A stretch of 64,000 nt of DNA. Source: Clostridium drakei (GTDB lineage Bacteria; Bacillota; Clostridia; Clostridiales; Clostridiaceae). Below the pieces are notes generated by a model. That model was not told the DNA's origin, did no database searches, and saw nothing but the letters and a program-made list of their open reading frames with translations. The position numbers and the translations under genes were made by a program. Shown here in pieces: positions 26,194 through 34,898 of the stretch (its first letter is position 1; the number at the start of each line of letters is the position of its first letter). Where the stretch lies: the NCBI RefSeq assembly GCF_000633595.2, contig NZ_JIBU02000009.1, forward strand, positions 62,001-126,000. The letters run 5' to 3'.

Positions 26194-27027
26194 ATGAAGG
26201 ATTTAAGTGTTGAAGAATTAAAACAAAAAGCTATTGAACTCAGAAAAACAGCTCTTACTATGATTTATGAAGCAGAATCTGGCCATCCAGGCGGATCATT
26301 ATCTTCAGCAGATATAGTATCAGCACTTTATTTTAAAGAAATGAATATTGATCCTAAAAATCCTAATTGGGAAGATCGTGATAGATTTATTTTATCTAAA
26401 GGTCATGTTTGCCCAATTCAGTACGCTGCATTAGCATTGAAGGAGTTTTTTCCATATGAAACTATACATACATTAAGACAATATGGATCAATCCTTCAAG
26501 GACATCCAAATATGAATAAATGTCCAGGGATAGATATATCTACTGGTTCTTTAGGACAAGGACTTTCTGTAGGAGTGGGTATGGCAATTGCTAGCAAACG
26601 AGATGAGAAAGATTATAGAGTCTTTGTTATAGTAGGAGATGGAGAAAGCCAGGAAGGACAGATATGGGAAGCAGTTGAAACTGCAGTTAAATATCAATTA
26701 GATAATTTAGTTGTATTTATTGATGATAATGGACTTCAATGTGATGGTGCTTGCAAAGATATTATGCCAAATCAAGATATAGAAAAGAAATTTAATGCAT
26801 TTGGTTTTGAAACAAGAAGAATTAATGGACATTCTATGGAAGAGATAGTTGAAACTTTAGATTATATAAGAGAAGCAAAGAATGGAAAACCTAAATGTAT
26901 TGTGATGAATACTGTAAAGGGAAAAGGAGTATCATTTATGGAAAATGTAGCTTCATGGCATGGAGTTGCTCCTAATGATGAAGAGTACAAACAAGCTATG
27001 AAAGAATTAGAAGGAGGTTTAAAATAA
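26194..27027 (+). CDS. Transketolase, N-terminal (TPP-binding) subunit
   Basis: 277 residues, one half of a split transketolase. The TPP-binding signatures are present: SGHPGGSLSSADIV, DRFILSKGHVCPIQYA, GSLGQGLSVGVGMA, and VGDGESQEGQIWEA with the Mg-binding Gly-Asp-Gly. Start ATG 26194 follows GAGGTGAT. The stop TAA overlaps the ATG of the C-terminal subunit by one base, so the two are translationally coupled and form the active enzyme. It moves two-carbon ketol units between sugar phosphates. Split transketolases also occur in apiose and sulfosugar pathways, so the exact substrate here is open. Confidence 0.92.
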   Translation: MKDLSVEELKQKAIELRKTALTMIYEAESGHPGGSLSSADIVSALYFKEMNIDPKNPNWEDRDRFILSKGHVCPIQYAALALKEFFPYETIHTLRQYGSILQGHPNMNKCPGIDISTGSLGQGLSVGVGMAIASKRDEKDYRVFVIVGDGESQEGQIWEAVETAVKYQLDNLVVFIDDNGLQCDGACKDIMPNQDIEKKFNAFGFETRRINGHSMEEIVETLDYIREAKNGKPKCIVMNTVKGKGVSFMENVASWHGVAPNDEEYKQAMKELEGGLK

Positions 27028-27959
27028 TGAGTATGATGAAAAAAGCAACAAGACAAGCTTTTGGAGATGAAATATTAGCATTAGGAAAAAAGAATAAAAA
27101 CATATATGTTGTTGATATAGATATTGGAAAGTCATGTAAAACTGGAGAATTTTTAAAGCAGTTACCTAATCAACATATAAATGTTGGCATAGCTGAACAA
27201 AATGCTTGTGGAGTTGCAGCAGGACTTGCTACAACTGGAAAAATACCATTTGTAAGTACATATGCTATATTTGGATCTTTAAGAATGGGTGAGCAGATAA
27301 GACAAGAGGTTTGCTATCCAAACCTAAATGTTAAAATTGCTTGTTCTCATGGTGGACTTACTCCTGCAAATGATGGTGCTAGCCATCAATGTATAGAAGA
27401 TATGGGAGTTCTTAGAACTTTTCCAAATATGACAGTAGTTATGGGTGCGGATTATTATTCTACTAGAAAGTTAGTGCAGCAAGCAGCAGAAATTAATGGA
27501 CCTGTATATCTTCGTTTTACAAGAGATGCTATTCCAGTAATATATGACGAAAATGAAGAATTTACAATAGGTAAAGCAAAAAAACTAAAAGATGGAAAAG
27601 ATATAGCTATTATTGCTAATGGAGATACTGTATATTTAGCATTAGAGGCATCTAAAGAATTAGAAAAGGAAGGAATTTCCGTAAAGTTATTAGACATGCA
27701 TACAATTAAACCTTTAGATAGAGAAGCAGTACTTGAATGCTTGAATATTGGAAAGATAATTACTGTTGAAGACCATAACATTATAAATGGTTTAGGAAGT
27801 GCAGTGTGTGAAGTAGCTGCTGAAGAAGGAAAAGGTAAAGTAGCAAGAATAGGAGTTCAAGATCAATTTGGACAATCTGCACCTTATGAAAAACTTATGG
27901 AAATCAATGGGATTACTATAGCTGATATAGTAAAAAAAGCTAAGGAAATGATAAAGTAA
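27027..27959 (+). CDS. Transketolase, C-terminal subunit
   Basis: 310 residues. The pyrimidine-binding domain has the catalytic Glu in NVGIAEQNACGVAAGLA and TTGKIPFVSTYAIF; the C-terminal transketolase domain spans about 185-305. AAGGAGGT lies inside the end of the upstream gene, eight bases before ATG 27027. Together with the N-terminal subunit it makes a complete transketolase. No terminator separates it from the following dehydrogenase gene (115 bases away), so one transcript probably continues to the hairpin at 28852-28902. Confidence 0.92.
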   Translation: MSMMKKATRQAFGDEILALGKKNKNIYVVDIDIGKSCKTGEFLKQLPNQHINVGIAEQNACGVAAGLATTGKIPFVSTYAIFGSLRMGEQIRQEVCYPNLNVKIACSHGGLTPANDGASHQCIEDMGVLRTFPNMTVVMGADYYSTRKLVQQAAEINGPVYLRFTRDAIPVIYDENEEFTIGKAKKLKDGKDIAIIANGDTVYLALEASKELEKEGISVKLLDMHTIKPLDREAVLECLNIGKIITVEDHNIINGLGSAVCEVAAEEGKGKVARIGVQDQFGQSAPYEKLMEINGITIADIVKKAKEMIK

Positions 27960-28074
27960 TTATATTTTAAATAAATTATAGATTACATAGGTTTATATGT
28001 AGTCTATGCATAAAATAAATAAAAATTAATCAGTGTACTAATAGGTTCACTGGATATAAAAGGAGAGATAAATT

Positions 28075-28833
28075 ATGTTTGAATTAAGCGGAAAAGTAGC
28101 AATAGTAACGGGAGCCGGTTCACAAAAAGGAATAGGACGTATTATAGCACTGACACTTGCAAAGCAAGGAGCTGCAGTTGTTATAGCAGATTTGAATGCT
28201 GCAGGAGTAGAGGATACTGTAAAAATTGTTAAGGAAGCTGGTGGAAAAGCATTAGGTATAGCATTAGATGTTACAAGTAAGGAATCAAATGAAGCTATGG
28301 TGGAAAAAGTGCTTGCAGAGTATGGAAGAATAGATATTCTTGTAAATAATGCAGGTATCTCGCAGAAAGTTACTGTTGAAGATATGACTTTGGATGACAT
28401 GAAAAGGATATTCAATGTAAACGTGTTCGGGTTATTCTTATGCACTCAAGCTGTAATGAAAGTAATGAAAAAACAGAAATATGGTAGAATAATAAATCTT
28501 TCTTCAGTATCAGGCAAAAGAGGCGGCGGAATATTTGGTGGAGCACACTATTCAGCATCAAAGGCTGCAGTATTAGGATTTTCCAAAAACCTTGCTCGTG
28601 AAGTAGCACTTGATGGAATAACAGTAAACAGTGTAGCACCAGGACTTATTAATACAGAGATATGGAAATCGCTTCCGAAGGAACAAGCTAATGGGATTAT
28701 CGCAAATATACCTATAGGAAGACCAGGAGAAACTGAAGAAATTGCAGCAACAGTTGCTTTCCTTGCTTCAGAAGAAGCTTCATATATAACAGGCGAGGAT
28801 ATAGACATCAATGGTGGACAACACATGGATTAA
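28075..28833 (+). CDS. Short-chain dehydrogenase/reductase
   Basis: 252 residues, classical SDR. The Rossmann signature is TGAGSQKGIGR; Asp at the end of the second strand (VIADLN) predicts NAD(H) rather than NADP(H). Other marks are NNAGIS, the catalytic Ser in LSSVSG, and YSASK with the catalytic Tyr/Lys. Probably oxidises a sugar alcohol or sugar acid that enters the locus, judged from its neighbours (split transketolase, sugar-acid-type transporter), but FabG-like or unrelated roles are possible. It has an AGGAGAG ribosome site and ends before a strong terminator. Confidence 0.88.
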   Translation: MFELSGKVAIVTGAGSQKGIGRIIALTLAKQGAAVVIADLNAAGVEDTVKIVKEAGGKALGIALDVTSKESNEAMVEKVLAEYGRIDILVNNAGISQKVTVEDMTLDDMKRIFNVNVFGLFLCTQAVMKVMKKQKYGRIINLSSVSGKRGGGIFGGAHYSASKAAVLGFSKNLAREVALDGITVNSVAPGLINTEIWKSLPKEQANGIIANIPIGRPGETEEIAATVAFLASEEASYITGEDIDINGGQHMD

Positions 28834-29156
28834 TCCATAAACTCTCTTATGATATTATAATATAGGGTATCTAGTTAAAAGTTAAGATATCCTATATTAT
28901 AAGAGTAGCTTTTTATTGAATTTATATTTTTATATTAAAATAATAAAAACAATTTTCAGAATTATTTTTAAAATGGAATAGTAATCGTTTTCTAAAAATA
29001 AAAAATGCAGTAATTGTATAGTTTTAAATATTCAAAATTGACTTGACGCAATGATAAATATAATACATTCAGTTACAGTAATAAATAATTAAAACACTTT
29101 ATTAAAAATTAAGAAAAGTTATAAAATTAATATTAAAATTATTTGGAGGTAGAATT
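28834..29156 (+). promoter_or_regulatory. Terminator and promoter region between SDR and transporter
   Basis: Terminator: TATAATATAGGGTATCT and its complement (28852-28902), followed by CTTTTT. Promoter candidate: TTGACT (29038-29043) with TATAAT at 29059-29064 (spacing 15) or TAATAC at 29061-29066 (spacing 17). GTAATCGTTTTCT at 28981-28993 resembles a LacI/CcpA-type half site. The transporter thus has its own promoter. Confidence 0.6.
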
Positions 29157-30485
29157 ATGGATGTAAAACAAATTGAGGCTTCGACGGTGAAAAAAGTTAC
29201 TTTAAGACTAATTCCATTTCTGTTCATATGTTTCGCAATAGCAATAATGGATAGGGTAAACATCGGATTTGCTGCATTGACAATGAATTCAGATCTTGGT
29301 TTTTCCAGTGCTGTTTTTGGATTTGGTGCTGGAATATTCTTCATCGGATACTTCATATTTGAGGTACCAGGAAGTGCAATGATGACTAAATGGGGAGCAA
29401 GAAAATGGATTGCAAGGATAATGATTTCCTGGGCATTTATTGCAGTAGCTATGGCTTTTATAAAAACTCCAATACAATTTTATATAGTTAGATTTTTTTT
29501 AGGAGCAATGGAAGCTAGTTTCTATCCATGTATGGTATGGTATTTAAGTAATTTTTATCAGAGTAAGAATCATGCCAAAGCTATAGCTGGATTCATGCTT
29601 GCAATACCAGCAGCTAATGCAATAGGTTCTCCAATTGCAACTGTACTATTAGGGGCAAATATATTTGGACTATCAGGATGGCAAAGTCTATTTATATTGG
29701 AAGGTATACCATGTTTGATTTTAGGTATAATTTGCTTAACTTATCTTGATGACAAAATTGAAGATGTAAAGTGGTTGACAAAAGAAGAATTAACTTGGCT
29801 TATAGATGTTACAACGGAAGAAAAACTTCATAAAGAAAAAGTAAAACATTATACGTTTGTTGATGCTTTAAAGGATAGAGATGTTTTGGTAATGTCTTTT
29901 GGTTATTTTTGCTGGATGACGGGTTACTATGGAATAAACATGTTTCTTCCAACTATCACTAAAGGAATGGCTAAATCATTCAATTTAAGTACTATGGGTT
30001 TAGGATGGCTTGTAGGAGGCATGTATCTTTGTGCTATGGTTGTTATGTATCTAGTTGGTAATCATTCTGATAAGACTAATGAAAGACGTTTTCATGTTTT
30101 TGCATGTTTAGGTATAAGTGCAATTGCGATGTTGATAAGCATTTATGTTGCAAAAACAAGTGTAGTAGGAGCTTTTGTGGCATTAACTATCTCTGTATGT
30201 GGAGCATTTGGTTCATATTCACCATTCTGGTCGATTCCACCTTCATTCTTAACTGGTGCTGCTTCAGCAGGTGCGATAGCTCTTATAAACAGTATAGGTA
30301 ATCTTGGAGGATTCTTTGGACCTTACGTTGTTGGATATATCAAAGATATAACAGGTTCATTCAATGCAAGTATGATATTCCTTGCAGTTGTTTTAGCCTT
30401 AGGTGGTATTGTTATTGGATTTATAGTTAGAGTTTCGGGGAAAGTTGTAGTTGTTAATCAAGGAGAAAAAAACAAATTAGGATAA
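29157..30485 (+). CDS. MFS transporter, ACS (anion:cation symporter) family
   Basis: 442 residues with about 12 helices. The N-terminus KKVTLRLIPFLFICFAIAIM followed by DRVNIGFAALTM is the ACS signature (DRxNIGFA), and motif A appears as the loop near TKWGARKWIARIMISW. ACS carriers usually bring in hexuronates, sugar acids or other organic anions with protons. Position between the SDR and the aldolase suggests it supplies the substrate of this locus. ATG 29157 follows TTGGAGG. It is separated from the aldolase by 285 bases with no clear terminator. Confidence 0.88.
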   Translation: MDVKQIEASTVKKVTLRLIPFLFICFAIAIMDRVNIGFAALTMNSDLGFSSAVFGFGAGIFFIGYFIFEVPGSAMMTKWGARKWIARIMISWAFIAVAMAFIKTPIQFYIVRFFLGAMEASFYPCMVWYLSNFYQSKNHAKAIAGFMLAIPAANAIGSPIATVLLGANIFGLSGWQSLFILEGIPCLILGIICLTYLDDKIEDVKWLTKEELTWLIDVTTEEKLHKEKVKHYTFVDALKDRDVLVMSFGYFCWMTGYYGINMFLPTITKGMAKSFNLSTMGLGWLVGGMYLCAMVVMYLVGNHSDKTNERRFHVFACLGISAIAMLISIYVAKTSVVGAFVALTISVCGAFGSYSPFWSIPPSFLTGAASAGAIALINSIGNLGGFFGPYVVGYIKDITGSFNASMIFLAVVLALGGIVIGFIVRVSGKVVVVNQGEKNKLG

Positions 30486-30769
30486 ATCTCAAATAGCAAA
30501 ATAAAATTATGGTATATGATTCGGTATTGTATGTGATTTAGTTGGTAATGGTGAGATAATTCTACCCCTGAAATAAAATTGAAAGATATATCAATAAAGG
30601 TAAAAGTGAAAATATAATAATGACTGAAAGAATGTATTACATATAAGAACTTTGAAAATATATACAAGAAAAGATGGATATCACTGTAAGAAGTATTGTT
30701 TTGTGATATATGCAAAGAGGCGGTGAAATATCAGCTTTTGATAGAATTACAAAGAAAGGCGGTATTGTT

Positions 30770-31699
30770 ATGGCATTAGTTACTACAAAGGAAATGTTTG
30801 AAAAAGCTTACAAGGGTAAGTATGCTATAGGAGCTTTTAATGTTAATAATATGGAAATAGTGCAAGGAATTGTGGAAGGAGCAAGGGCACAAAAATCACC
30901 TGTGATTCTTCAGGTTTCAAAAGGAGCATTGGAATATGCAGGACCTAAATATTTGAAAGCTATGGTGGATGCTGTTGTAGCGGATGCGGGTATAGATATT
31001 GCTTTTCACCTAGACCACGGGCCAGATATAGATACAATCAAAATATGCGTAGAAAATGGATTTACATCTGTAATGTTTGATGGTTCTCATTATGATTATA
31101 AGGAAAATGTAAGGAAGACTAGAGAGGTTGTTGAATATGCTCATGCTCACGGTGTAGTTGTGGAAGCTGAACTGGGAGTACTTGCTGGAGTAGAGGATGA
31201 TGTTAAGAGTGATATGAATATTTACACTGATCCTGACCAAGCTGTAGAATTTGTTAACATTACAGGAGTTGACTCACTAGCTATAGCTATAGGAACATCA
31301 CATGGAGCTTTCAAATTTCCAATGGACTTTAAGCCAGAATTGAGATTTGATATATTGGAAGAAATCCAAAGAAAATTACCAGGATTTCCAATAGTTCTTC
31401 ATGGAGCTTCAGCTGTTGATCCAGATACAATTGAAATCTGCAATAAGTATGGTGCAAAAATAGCTGGTGCAAAGGGAATTCCTGTAGATATGTTAAGAAA
31501 AGCATCTTTACTAGCTGTATGCAAAATTAATATGGATACAGATTTAAGGCTTGCAATGACTGCAGGTATAAGAAAAGTTTTTGCAGAAAACCCATCTGAA
31601 ATAGATCCAAGAAAGTATTTGGGTGAAGGAAGAAAGCTAATAAGAGAATTAGTAGAGAAAAAAATAGTTGATGTACTTGGATCAGACAATACATTATAA
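30770..31699 (+). CDS. Class II ketose-bisphosphate aldolase (FbaA/GatY family)
   Basis: 309 residues. Zinc and catalytic elements are visible: AFHLDHGPDID with Asp and His, FDGSHYDYKENV, VEAELGVLAG, AIGTSHGAFKF with zinc-ligand His, and VLHGASAV. Typical FBA has HGSSG; here HGASAV, a variation seen in several GatY/FbaA-type enzymes. It cleaves ketose bisphosphates into dihydroxyacetone phosphate and an aldehyde; fructose-1,6-, tagatose-1,6- or sedoheptulose-1,7-bisphosphate are candidates. ATG 30770 follows AAAGGCGGT; the frame is open to 30710 but without support. It ends with a terminator at 31752-31784. Confidence 0.9.
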   Translation: MALVTTKEMFEKAYKGKYAIGAFNVNNMEIVQGIVEGARAQKSPVILQVSKGALEYAGPKYLKAMVDAVVADAGIDIAFHLDHGPDIDTIKICVENGFTSVMFDGSHYDYKENVRKTREVVEYAHAHGVVVEAELGVLAGVEDDVKSDMNIYTDPDQAVEFVNITGVDSLAIAIGTSHGAFKFPMDFKPELRFDILEEIQRKLPGFPIVLHGASAVDPDTIEICNKYGAKIAGAKGIPVDMLRKASLLAVCKINMDTDLRLAMTAGIRKVFAENPSEIDPRKYLGEGRKLIRELVEKKIVDVLGSDNTL

Positions 31700-31751
31700 G
31701 TTTTCTTATATTGTAAATATTATAACTTAATTTACAGAAATTTAGATTTCT

Positions 31752-31792
31752 AATTCCAGTAAAAATTTAATTTTTGCTGGAATTATATATTT
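31752..31792 (+). terminator. Terminator after aldolase gene
   Basis: AATTCCAGTAAAAA and TTTTTGCTGGAATT form a stem, followed by ATATATTTTT. Confidence 0.7.
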
Positions 31793-31948
31793 TTCACCTT
31801 GAATGGTAATATTTTTAAAATTATTAATAAGCAACATATCATCTTCTAAATTTTCTTGTACATTTAAAAAATGCAATTGCATTGGATTAAGTGAACTTAT
31901 ATACTAATTCATCATAGGTATAAGAAATATTCAGGGAGGATAACATTT

Positions 31949-32485
31949 ATGAAAAAAGAAATACAAATATTTGATTATGCTAACGTGATTATGAATGCGC
32001 TTAAAACAGGTGTTTTACTAACAACAAAGGTAGATGATAAAGTTAATTCTATGACTATTTCATGGGGAATGCTAGGAATAGAATGGGGAAAAACAATTTT
32101 TAAAGTTTTCGTGAGAGAAAATCGTTTTACAAGACATCAACTTGAAAAGAATCCTGAGTTTACCATAAACGTACCATTTGGCGAATTTGATAAAAGAATA
32201 TTAGGAGTTTGTGGTACAAAATCTGGTGGTTTAAGTGATAAAATCAAGGAACTAAACTTAACACTGGAATCACCTAATAGCGTTTCAGTTCCTGCTATTA
32301 AGGAGTTTCCACTTACACTTGAGTGTAGGATTATATATAAACAAAAACAAGATAAGGATGAGATTCAAGAAGAAAATAGAAATAAATTTTATCCGCAAAA
32401 TGTGGAAAGCTCATTTCATGGTGCGAATAGGGACTTTCACACAGCTTACTATGGAGAAATTATAAGTGCATACATAATTCAATGA
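31949..32485 (+). CDS. Flavin reductase-like domain protein
   Basis: 178 residues, matching the flavin reductase-like (DIM6/NTAB) FMN-binding fold: VLLTTKVDDKVNSMTISWGM at the N-terminus and an RHQLEKNPEFTINVPFGEFD segment. Such proteins bind FMN and often reduce flavin with NAD(P)H or act as unknown flavoproteins in anaerobes. ATG 31949 follows CAGGGAGG. It lies between the aldolase (which ends with a terminator) and rpiB. No clear metabolic link to the sugar locus. Confidence 0.82.
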   Translation: MKKEIQIFDYANVIMNALKTGVLLTTKVDDKVNSMTISWGMLGIEWGKTIFKVFVRENRFTRHQLEKNPEFTINVPFGEFDKRILGVCGTKSGGLSDKIKELNLTLESPNSVSVPAIKEFPLTLECRIIYKQKQDKDEIQEENRNKFYPQNVESSFHGANRDFHTAYYGEIISAYIIQ

Positions 32486-32612
32486 CATAATAATACAACT
32501 AGTTTAGCTTTAAATTTAAAAAATGAGGGTATAGTTTTTAATGAAATTGATAAGCGCAAGCTAGCAAGTATATGATTTATTATAATATAAAATGTAATGG
32601 TGGTGAAGAATT

Positions 32613-33059
32613 ATGATTTCAATAGGCTGTGATCATGGAGGTTATGAATTAAAAGAAGTAATTAAAAAAAGTTTTGAAGAAAAAGGAATTAAATATAGAG
32701 ACTATGGTACATATTCTAAAGAATCAGTAGATTATCCCAAGTATGCTTTGGCAGTTGCCGAAAGTGTGGCAAATGAAGAGGGTGAATGTGGAATTATTTG
32801 TTGTGGTACAGGAATTGGAGTTTCTATTGCAGCAAATAAGGTACCTGGTGTGAGAGCTGCTGCAGTAGCTGATGTATTTAGTGCTAGAGCTACAAAACAA
32901 CATAATAATGCCAATGTACTTTGTCTAGGACAAAGGGTTATAGGTGAAGGGTTAGCATTGCTAATAGTAGATGAGTGGTTAAATACTAAATTTGAAGGTG
33001 GAAGGCATCAAACGAGAATTAATCTTATAAGCAAGATGGAAGAAAAATATTGTAAATAG
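32613..33059 (+). CDS. rpiB: RpiB-type sugar-phosphate isomerase
   Basis: 148 residues. Substrate and phosphate-binding motif CDHGGYELKE at the start, active-site Cys in IICCGTGIGVSIAANK, and HNNANVLCLGQRV all match RpiB. RpiB interconverts ribose-5- and ribulose-5-phosphate; relatives act on allose phosphate, galactose-6-phosphate or tetrulose phosphates. ATG 32613 follows ATGGTGGTG. It is 47 bases before a phosphofructokinase gene and probably cotranscribed with it, which fits a pentose-phosphate role. Confidence 0.92.
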   Translation: MISIGCDHGGYELKEVIKKSFEEKGIKYRDYGTYSKESVDYPKYALAVAESVANEEGECGIICCGTGIGVSIAANKVPGVRAAAVADVFSARATKQHNNANVLCLGQRVIGEGLALLIVDEWLNTKFEGGRHQTRINLISKMEEKYCK

Positions 33060-33106
33060 TTATTTTGAAATATAATAAATACATCACATGATGGAGGTTA
33101 ACACTG

Positions 33107-34060
33107 ATGAGAGTAGGGGTCTTAACAAGTGGAGGAGATGCTCCAGGAATGAACGCTGCTATAATGGCAGTAGTAAAAGCAGCAAATTATTATGATATAG
33201 AAGTAATTGGAATAAAACATGGATATCAAGGGTTGATGAATGGTGATATGCATAGATTAACTTCTTCTGATGTAGAAAATATTGCAGATAAAGGAGGAAC
33301 TATATTAAAGACTGCTAGGTGTATGGAATTTATGGAGGACTTAGGAATAAAAAAAGCTGTAGAAGTACTAAAGAATCTCGATATAAATTCTTTAATTGTA
33401 ATAGGAGGTGAAGGATCCTTTAAAGGTGCAGATAGATTACATAAGTTAGGCGTTAATGTTATTGGAATACCTGGTACTATAGATAATGACTTAAAATATA
33501 CTGATTATTGTATAGGATTTGATACCACCTTAAACACTGTCTTAGAGTGTATTGGCAAAATAAAAGATACAGATTATTCACATGACAAAACCACTATTGT
33601 TGAAGTTATGGGAAGATATTGTGGAGATTTAGCTTTATATTCGGCCTTAGCAGGTGGTGGGGAAATAATATCAACTCCAGAAAAGAAATTAGATTTTGAT
33701 ACTATATGCTCAAAACTAAGCTTAAGGATGAATAGTGGAAAAAATGATAATATAATTATAATAACAGAAAGAATGTACGATTTACAGGAGCTTCAAAGAT
33801 ATATTGAGGAAAAATTAAAGACTAGTGTAAGAACTACTATATTAGGTTTTATACAAAGAGGAGGAAATCCATCAGGATTTGACAGGGTATTGGCAAGCAA
33901 AATGGGAATAAAAGCGGTAGATTTATTAAACAATGGTTATTCAGGACTAGCTGTTGGAGTTAAAAACAATAAAATAATAGATATAGAGTTTGAGGATGTT
34001 AATAATGAAATAGTTGATAAGCAGGATAGTTATGATATGTTAGATATACTTCTTCATTAA
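33107..34060 (+). CDS. Phosphofructokinase-family sugar-phosphate kinase (PfkA paralogue)
   Basis: 317 residues, PfkA length. Motifs: TSGGDAPGMNAAI (ATP loop), GTIDNDLKYTD with the catalytic Asp, VEVMGRYCGD, and TILGFIQRGGNPSGFDR. In the Mg/ATP segment the usual GGDGS is GGEGS here: Gly after the acidic residue fits ATP rather than PPi use, but Asp is replaced by Glu. It phosphorylates fructose-6-phosphate, or possibly sedoheptulose-7-phosphate, given the adjacent rpiB and nearby transketolase and aldolase. A terminator follows. It is probably not the housekeeping PFK, which is normally paired with pyruvate kinase. Confidence 0.88.
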   Translation: MRVGVLTSGGDAPGMNAAIMAVVKAANYYDIEVIGIKHGYQGLMNGDMHRLTSSDVENIADKGGTILKTARCMEFMEDLGIKKAVEVLKNLDINSLIVIGGEGSFKGADRLHKLGVNVIGIPGTIDNDLKYTDYCIGFDTTLNTVLECIGKIKDTDYSHDKTTIVEVMGRYCGDLALYSALAGGGEIISTPEKKLDFDTICSKLSLRMNSGKNDNIIIITERMYDLQELQRYIEEKLKTSVRTTILGFIQRGGNPSGFDRVLASKMGIKAVDLLNNGYSGLAVGVKNNKIIDIEFEDVNNEIVDKQDSYDMLDILLH

Positions 34061-34087
34061 TTCTAATGATTAAAAATTAATATAATA

Positions 34088-34135
34088 AAAAATAGAACTT
34101 GCTAAGGTTTGAATTCTTAGAGGTTCTATTTTTAT
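34088..34135 (+). terminator. Terminator after PFK gene
   Basis: AAAAATAGAAC pairs with GTTCTATTTTT around a loop of about 26 bases with internal pairing; T-rich tail. Confidence 0.75.
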
Positions 34136-34178
34136 TTTGGATACATTGAATTCAAGAAAATGATATCTTCTTATGTAG

Positions 34179-34652
34179 TTTTTTCTTAATAGAAGATTAG
34201 GTGAAAATAATGGAAGTAATAAAAATAGTGTCTTTCACAATTTAACCTCATATTATGACGACAGGATTCCAATAATACTTGTATTTACAGTAATTTATTT
34301 TGGTAGTTATATATTTTTGATTATTAACTATATAATAATTAGCAATATAAGTAAAGAACATTGTTATAGGTTTTTAATAGCTGATTTACTAGGAAAGTTA
34401 ATATGTGGAGTTATATACATAAGCTTTCCAACCATAAATGTAAGGCCAGATATTACTACATGTGGGATTTTTATGAATATGATTGAACTTTTATATAAGA
34501 TAGATGCAGCAGATAATCTTTTACCTTCAATCCATTGTTTAGTTAGTTGGTATCAATATTTTTCTTTAGCTGTAATACCAAATGTATATTATAAAAATTT
34601 TTCAAAGAAAATAATAAAAAAGTTCCTAGAAATAAAAAAGTTATTTCTTTAA
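34179..34652 (+). pseudogene. PAP2-like membrane protein remnant
   Basis: The open frame begins after a stop at 34176-34178 with no usable ATG; the recognisable part starts SYYDDRIPIILVFTVIYFGS, includes a helix, then RPDITTCGIFMNMIELLYKI and LPSIHCLVSW, which match the central PAP2 (phosphatase/inositol-type) motifs RP and PS-x-H. The last motif (S/T-R-x5-H-x3-D) and final helices are missing; the frame ends in a shifted read of the next remnant. Both ends are therefore lost. It most likely was a membrane lipid-phosphate phosphatase. Confidence 0.65.
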
Positions 34653-34771
34653 CTTTTGATGATAGACTTGACCCTAAGTATACACTTATGCTTTTAGATG
34701 TACTTAGAGCAAATTATATAGAGTGTGCATTTTTTGTTCTATCAGAAAATGCACAAAATAACCTGGCATAA
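34595..34771 (+). pseudogene. Polysaccharide deacetylase (NodB) N-terminal remnant
   Basis: In a frame different from the PAP2 remnant, KKVPRNKKVISLTFDDRLDP and YTLMLLDVLRANYIECAFFV give the beginning of a NodB domain, ending at TAA 34769-34771. The usual TFDDG reads TFDDR, and the zinc His motifs and the remaining two thirds of the domain are absent. With no start codon or ribosome site it is a decayed fragment that overlaps the previous one. Confidence 0.65.
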
Positions 34772-34898
34772 ATTGAAATTATAATTTTCATATTATAAAA
34801 TAAATTGGAAAAATATCGATAATTCTTAATAATTTTTTAGTAAAAGATTAATATTTATATTTTATATTGATCTTATGCTAATGCAGGAGGAAGATAAA

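Noticed and set aside
26194-28833. Apiose pathway (split apulose-phosphate transketolase)
   Set aside because: The apulose kinase and apiose isomerase genes are missing from the locus.
28981-28993. LacI 1/2 operator upstream of the ACS transporter (GTAATCGTTTTCT)
   Set aside because: Only one half matches the AGAAAACG consensus, no paired site lies 27 bp away, and a CcpA-type site would look similar.
26194-33059. Sulfoquinovose transketolase pathway (split transketolase plus RpiB-like isomerase)
   Set aside because: No SQ isomerase, sulfoacetaldehyde reductase or sulfonate exporter is recognisable, while aldolase and PFK, which that route does not need, are present.
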